Positions 5,889-8,849 of a DNA stretch of 8,849 nt are shown here, one piece after another. Position numbers and translations under genes: made by a program. How positions within the stretch are numbered: the first letter of the stretch is position 1; each line of letters starts with the position of its first letter. Source of the DNA: Chthoniobacterales bacterium (GTDB taxonomy: Bacteria; Verrucomicrobiota; Verrucomicrobiia; Chthoniobacterales; UBA10450). The stretch covers positions 1 to 8,849 of the forward strand of contig JACCZQ010000138.1 of the NCBI GenBank assembly GCA_013695905.1, in the 5' to 3' direction. The notes under the pieces are model-generated. The model did not search any database. It was not told where the DNA came from and worked only from the letters and a program-made list of their open reading frames with translations.

Positions 5889-6078
5889 TTGCCGGAGCCG
5901 GTGACCAAAATTCCGTACCCGGACGTGGTCTTTCGGCCCTTCGCCCCGTCCTGGTGACGCGTTCTGGATTGCCTGGCGCGAGGAAGACCGCACTCCCGCG
6001 TTGCAAGCGTATGTGGATGTTGTCGCGCAGTTCGATCGCCGCCTGCGCGGCGTTGCTGCGACCTCGCCCACCCGCTGA
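5889..6078 (+). pseudogene. C-terminal remnant of a second LysR-type regulator
   Basis: Translation across frames gives LPEPVTKIPYPDVVFRPFA, then LVT, then FWIAWREEDRTPALQAYVDV and VAQFDRRLRGVAATSPTR with a stop at 6076-6078. This aligns with residues 244-304 of the intact LysR at 2109-3023 (LPEPVAKTPHPDVVFLPIRP, LVTPFWIAWREED and so on). Two single-base losses, near 5944-5948 and 5957-5962, break the frame. Upstream, about 5840-5888 is only faintly similar, and the HTH and most of the effector domain are gone. It is a paralogous or laterally acquired copy in decay, not a simple recent duplication, because many codons differ. Confidence 0.85.
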
Positions 6079-6115
6079 GGAGCCGTTCGCGCTCAGCAAG
6101 GGGCTGGCCTCCGGG

Positions 6116-6397
6116 GGCGATGTCGCGGTCGTTGTCGCAAAGGCAGACCTGCAGCAGACGTTCGTGCGCGGTTCGTTGTTCCCGAGCGAAGGGGCCGGAG
6201 TAACGCAGCCGCACGGTGCGCTCGCGCAGTGCTTCGTGGAATTCGATCAGGAGCGGCTCGTCAGCGGCGCGGATGGGACGGAGCAAAATGGGCGTGCCGT
6301 CGCGGAGCAGCACCTGCCGTGGCCAGCGGTCGGGATGTTCGGTAATGCTGACGGGGTTCGCCAGCAGCGGAACTTGTGTCGCGGGTTCCGTGCTCAT
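6116..6397 (-). pseudogene. GNAT-type acetyltransferase, 3'-truncated
   Basis: A strong start (AGGAG seven bases before ATG at 6397) leads into about 94 residues: ITEHPDRWPRQVLLRDGTPI, LLRPIRAADEPLLIEFHEAL, RERTVRLRYSGPFAREQRT, then HERLLQVCLCDNDRDIA. This is the N-terminal part of GNAT domains like those fused to, or near, acetyl-CoA synthetase-type proteins (PatZ-like). After DRDIA the family should continue with the beta-strand and acetyl-CoA binding motif ((R/Q)xxGxG/A). Instead the frame runs into unrelated sequence and then antisense through the LysR remnant. None of the three frames restores the domain, so the core catalytic region is missing. The cut lies between 6079 and 6116, where the two remnants meet tail to tail. 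Confidence 0.8.
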
Positions 6398-6487
6398 CGG
6401 CAGCTCCTGCTGGCGGGAAGCGGAGTGGTGCGGGAGCGCGGATGGCCCCACGCGTCGCAATCGGTGGCGCGGGGTTCGTGCTGTAGC

Positions 6488-6506
6488 TGTCGCCCTGTGG
6501 GCGACA
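6488..6506. repeat. REP-like hairpin, related to the one at 8271-8292
   Basis: TGTCGCC (6488-6494) and GGCGACA (6500-6506) form a perfect 7-bp stem with loop CTGTG. Together with its flank CTGTAGC it matches, on the opposite strand, the sequence around 8271-8297 (TCGCCTCCACAGGCGA followed by GCAGCTACAGG). Two related copies in opposite orientation suggest a dispersed REP-type family. Confidence 0.65.
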
Positions 6507-6727
6507 CGGGTATGTGCGTGCCACTCGTGCAGGCGTGAGCAGAGACCCGAATCAGCGAGCCGAGGCGGAAGCTGTGGGCCACGGCCACGTGTTCGGTCTG
6601 CGGCTGCGCGGCATGCAGGGGGGCAGACGCGGTGATGTGGCCCTTTCTGAGGTCACATTCGGATGCTCACGGACGATGCGCTCACCGTCTCTTGGCAGAT
6701 GATCGCCGCTGGTTGCTCGATGATTCA

Positions 6728-6769
6728 CCGGACGAGACGTCCGGTGGCCGCACAGGCGGGACGCCGGTG
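6728..6769. repeat. double hairpin downstream of the ATP-grasp gene
   Basis: CCGGAC/GTCCGG (6728-6733 and 6739-6744) form one perfect stem, and CACAGGCG/CGCCGGTG (6751-6758 and 6762-6769) a second with one mismatch around loop GGA. They lie 27 bases past the ATP-grasp stop, in the position of an mRNA 3' end. The general form (paired short GC stems around GGCGGGACGCC) resembles REP doublets. No T-tract follows on the minus strand. Confidence 0.55.
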
Positions 6770-6795
6770 TTCCGCCCCGGCTGCAGAACCTGCGG

Positions 6796-7758
6796 CTACT
6801 GCATCTCGTGCAGCATGCGCTTGGTGGCGCCGGCCTGGATGAATTTGCCCCAGCTCAGGTTGTCGCGACCGGGGACGTGCTCACGGGCTTTGCGGATCGC
6901 CATGTCGGACACTGCTTCGACGACCCAATCGAAGTTTTCCTGGCCGACACTCGTGACTTCGGCGTCGGGCGCTGGATTGCAGAAGTCGATCGCGAGCGGG
7001 ACGCCGTCGCGGATGGCGAACTCGACGGTGTTCAGGTCGTAGCCGAGGTATTCGTTCAGCTGCTGCACGCCCCAGTGGACTTTCTCGAGGATCTCCTGCG
7101 GCGCCTGCCAGTCGGTGACATACCGCAGGTGGAACGGGTGGCGCGGCTCGTAATTCATCACTTTGACGTGCCGTTGATCGATGGAGTAGCAGCGGAAGTA
7201 CATGTCGAACTTCACTTCCTCCTGCAGCATCATGACGAGCTGGCCGGTCTCGCTGTAGGCGCGGAAGAATTCCTCCGCGTTGTTCAGCTTGTAGACGTTC
7301 TTCCAGCCGCCGCCGGCGAATGGTTTGAAATACGCGGGCCAGCCGATGTAGTTGAAAATTCCCTCCCAATCCATCGGGTAGGCAAGATTCCGGAAGGAGT
7401 TGTCGGTGGTGTCCGGCGGCACCTGGTGGGAGGGGAGGAGGACGGTGCGCGGAACGTCGACGCCGATCTTGGTGGCGAGTGCGTTATTAAAGAATTTCTC
7501 GTCGGCGCTCCACCAGAAGGGATTGTTAATGACGGCGGTGCCACTGCTGGCGGCGTTCTTGAGGAAGCCGCGGTAGAACGGCACATCCTGCGAAATGCGA
7601 TCGACGATGACGTCGTAGCCGCAGGGCTCGCCCTGCACCACCTTATCGATGCGGACGAACTCCGCCTGCACGTCGCCGCCGCCTTTTTCATTCACGCGCT
7701 GCACGAACGCTGGCGGGAAGCTGTTTTCCTGACCGAAGAGAATTCCGACTTTTTTCAT
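6796..7758 (-). CDS. ATP-grasp family protein of unknown substrate
   Basis: A 320-residue cytoplasmic protein starting MKKVGILFGQENSFPPAF; the frame is open further upstream, but that part reads through an intergenic repeat and is not coding. Residues 1-80 form an N-terminal alpha/beta domain. The ATP-grasp core includes YFKPFAGGGWKNVYKL (about 143-158, K145 and the Gly-rich loop for ATP), MMLQEEVKFDMYFRCYSID (about 176-194) and VEFAIRDGVPLAIDFCNPAP (about 245-264), where E246, D258 and N261 fit the Mg2+-binding positions. Enzymes of this fold join a carboxylate to an amine or thiol through an acyl-phosphate; the substrate is not evident. No clear Shine-Dalgarno sequence precedes the ATG. Upstream on the same strand is a truncated esterase, and esterase/ATP-grasp pairing suggests a linked role in making or cleaving a small conjugate, which is inference. 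Confidence 0.88.
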   Translation of the reverse strand: MKKVGILFGQENSFPPAFVQRVNEKGGGDVQAEFVRIDKVVQGEPCGYDVIVDRISQDVPFYRGFLKNAASSGTAVINNPFWWSADEKFFNNALATKIGVDVPRTVLLPSHQVPPDTTDNSFRNLAYPMDWEGIFNYIGWPAYFKPFAGGGWKNVYKLNNAEEFFRAYSETGQLVMMLQEEVKFDMYFRCYSIDQRHVKVMNYEPRHPFHLRYVTDWQAPQEILEKVHWGVQQLNEYLGYDLNTVEFAIRDGVPLAIDFCNPAPDAEVTSVGQENFDWVVEAVSDMAIRKAREHVPGRDNLSWGKFIQAGATKRMLHEMQ

Positions 7759-7783
7759 AGGTTTAGTGGGGTTGCGAAGAAGA

Positions 7784-7874
7784 GTCCGCAGATTACGCAG
7801 ATTAACGCAGATTACCAGAAGGAGGAGCGGTCGCCCTTCTCTAAGAATCTGCGTCCATCTGCGAATCCGCGGAT
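7784..7874. repeat. large inverted repeat of CGCAGATT units
   Basis: The left arm (7784-7813) holds CGCAGATT units at 10- to 11-base steps: CCGCAGATTA, CGCAGATTAA, CGCAGATT. The right arm (7846-7874) is its near reverse complement (AATCTGCGTCCATCTGCG, then AATCCGCGGAT), with about 25 of 30 positions pairing. AGAAGG (7817-7822) and CCTTCT (7835-7840) extend the stem inward. It fills the gap between the esterase remnant's stop and the ATP-grasp start. Short 'ATCTGCGTTAATCTGCG' repeats of this type occur between genes in several environmental phyla. Confidence 0.8.
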
Positions 7875-7886
7875 CATCAGCTCTGC

Positions 7887-8240
7887 CTACAGCATCGAAA
7901 GGTAATGCGGGAGCATGTCCTGCCAGTAGTTCCAATCATGCCCGCACCAGCGGCGGTCATCGAGGAAATGCGGGATGCCTTTTTCGTTGAGAATCGCCGA
8001 CATGCGGAGGCTTTCGTGCCGCGTGTTATCCCACTCGCCGGTGCCGAGGATGATGCCCATATGGTTGAACTTCCACGGATCGGTCATGTTCGGCAGGTAA
8101 TGGAATGGGCTGTTGAAGTAGATGTTGTCGTCGAAGTAGCCGCCGAAGAAATCGCTGATGTCGAACGCACCGCTCAGGCTGATGAGATTGCTCACCAGAT
8201 CGGGGTGGCGAAAGGCGATGTTCGCCGCGTGGTAGGCGCC
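7887..8240 (-). pseudogene. esterase D-like alpha/beta hydrolase, 5'-truncated at the nucleophile
   Basis: The frame encodes GAYHAANIAFRHPDLVSNLI, SLSGAFDISDFFGGYFDDNI, YFNSPFHYLPNMTDPWKFNH, MGIILGTGEWDNTRHESLRM, then WCGHDWNYW (likely catalytic His) and PHYLSML with a natural stop. It is the C-terminal half of a PF00756-type esterase. The homologous start of this half is the GxSxG elbow, and only its last glycine (G in GAYH) survives. The next codons upstream are CCG and a TGA stop at 8244-8246, and beyond them lies the branched palindrome. A GTG at 8195 could start a 102-residue product, but it would lack the nucleophile Ser and be inactive. Codons are otherwise intact, so the break looks recent. 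It shares strand with the ATP-grasp gene. Confidence 0.82.
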
Positions 8241-8256
8241 CGGTCATGTGCTGGGC

Positions 8257-8320
8257 TCCGCCTGTTGCCGTCGCCTCCACAGGCGAGCAGCTACAGGAGC
8301 TGTTGGCCGCAGGAGGCGGA
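8257..8320. repeat. branched palindrome (REP/MITE-like) between two esterase genes
   Basis: The outer stem is TCCGCCT...GTTGCC (8257-8269) against GGCCGC...AGGCGGA (8305-8320), with a short bulge. Inside are two hairpins: TCGCCT/AGGCGA (8271-8276 and 8281-8286, loop CCAC) and AGCAGCT/AGCTGTT (8286-8292 and 8298-8304, one G-T pair). This gives a three-way-junction shape. The inner part is related to the hairpin at 6488-6506. No transposase is present in the window. Confidence 0.7.
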
Positions 8321-8340
8321 ACAAAGAACATCCGGCGCGA

Positions 8341-8849
8341 ATGGACAAGCCGTATCTCCTGCGCCATAACCCTTCTCCTCGAATGAGCGAGCACACCCTC
8401 ACCGGAAATATCCACGCGCACGCCGCGTTTCCCTCGAAAATCCTGGGCAACAAGCGGGACGTGCTCGTGTACCTGCCGCCGGGTTACCGCCGCTCGCGCA
8501 CCCGGCGTTATCCTGTGCTCTACCTGCACGATGGGCAGAATGTGTTCGACGCCGCCACCTCCTTCGGCGGCGTGGAGTGGGGCGCGGATGAAACAGCGCA
8601 GCGTCTCGTGAATGAGGAGCTCATTGAGCCGCTCATCATCGTGGCGGTGGCGAATACCGGGCCGGATCGCATCCACGAATACGCCCCGAGCCGCGGCCAG
8701 TTGGAATCCGGCAAACGCAAGCGCAGCAAGGGCCTGCTGCGGCATTACGGCCGTTTTCTCATCAACGAACTGAAGCCGTTCATCGATGCGCGCTATCGCA
8801 CGCTCACGGAGGCGCAATACACCGGCCTCGGCGGCTCCTCGTTAGGCGG
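8341..8849 (+). CDS. esterase D-like alpha/beta hydrolase, incomplete at window end
   Basis: The open frame runs off the window. From the ATG at 8383 the visible 155 residues read through VLVYLPPGYRRSRTRRYPVL, YLHDGQNVFDAATSFGGVEW, LIIVAVANTGPDRIHEYAPS and YTGLGGSSLG. The family (PF00756, carbohydrate-ester or feruloyl-type esterases and relatives) has the HDG oxyanion region, seen here at about residues 49-51, and the nucleophile in GxSxG, here GSSLG with Ser153. There is no signal peptide, so it is probably cytoplasmic. The ATG at 8341 is in frame and adds 14 residues (MDKPYLLRHNPSPR). Neither start has a well-placed ribosome site; AGGAGG at 8311-8316 lies 24 bases before 8341 and inside the palindrome. 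It points away from the truncated esterase, separated only by the palindrome. The C-terminal Asp/His of the triad lie outside the window. Confidence 0.85.
   Translation, partial: MDKPYLLRHNPSPRMSEHTLTGNIHAHAAFPSKILGNKRDVLVYLPPGYRRSRTRRYPVLYLHDGQNVFDAATSFGGVEWGADETAQRLVNEELIEPLIIVAVANTGPDRIHEYAPSRGQLESGKRKRSKGLLRHYGRFLINELKPFIDARYRTLTEAQYTGLGGSSLG

Larger units (their letters stand above)
6398..6795. other. intergenic stretch with REP-like hairpins, no gene seen
   Basis: About 400 bases without a supported gene. Open frames here have no family resemblance and no ribosome binding sites. It contains palindromes described separately at 6488-6506 and 6728-6769. It separates the ATP-grasp gene's 3' end from the GNAT remnant's 5' end. 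Confidence 0.6.

Noticed and set aside
5744..6460. A single 238-residue protein starting with a GNAT domain
   Set aside because: After about residue 115 of that frame the sequence is antisense to the LysR remnant, so the long frame is a chimera of debris.
7784..7874. CRISPR array from the repeated CGCAGATT units
   Set aside because: The units are too short, spacers are absent, the arms are inverted, and no cas gene is present.
6808..7905. 365-codon open frame on the plus strand
   Set aside because: It is the mirror frame of the ATP-grasp gene and runs through the CGCAGATT inverted repeat; the composition is typical of antisense of GC-rich genes.

Overview
The window is a GC-rich (about 60%) bacterial segment. 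It most resembles an accessory or decaying part of a Verrucomicrobiota genome, possibly a soil Chthoniobacterales-like lineage. This rests on a secreted protein with tandem 'IGG(F/L)I(I/V)xG...RxxGP...DPxLxxxD' repeats, on a Tat-exported ferritin-like protein, and on a high density of REP-like palindromes between genes. I infer the phylum; it is not proven, and Acidobacteriota would be the main alternative.

Left part (1-1800, mostly minus strand): a small free-standing sigma-70 region-4-like HTH protein (285-563), a doubtful 60-residue ORF after it, and a membrane polyprenyl-phosphate sugar-1-phosphate transferase for exopolysaccharide (764-1585). Upstream of the transferase lies a Crp/Fnr-family pseudogene (about 1772-2050) with a frameshift and an in-frame stop. 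Its 3' end abuts a 21-bp tandem duplication.

Centre (2109-5680, plus strand): an intact LysR-type regulator, then a two-gene unit of a Tat-signal ferritin-like protein (3188-4093) and a secreted beta-propeller protein with two C-terminal repeats (4124-5680). A hairpin at 5706-5740 probably ends this unit.

Right part (5700-8849): mostly debris and repeats. It holds a frameshifted C-terminal remnant of a second LysR gene (5889-6078, related to the intact one), a GNAT acetyltransferase cut after about 94 residues (6116-6397, minus), and an intergenic region of REP-like hairpins. These are followed by an intact ATP-grasp protein (6796-7758, minus), a large inverted repeat built from CGCAGATT units, an esterase cut at its nucleophile elbow (7887-8240, minus), a branched palindrome, and the first part of a second esterase (plus strand, running off the end).

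The most notable signal is a gapless 40-bp element present three times (599-638 minus, 1620-1659 minus, 3044-3083 plus). Twenty-nine positions are identical in all copies. Each copy points at a gene: the region-4 HTH protein, the sugar transferase, and the ferritin/propeller unit. The conserved blocks AGGTCTCA, CCAAG and AAGTATTA are spaced about one helical turn apart, and the last contains a -10-like TATTA(C/T). This looks like a shared promoter or operator class defining a small regulon that links extracellular polysaccharide, exported proteins and a candidate regulator.
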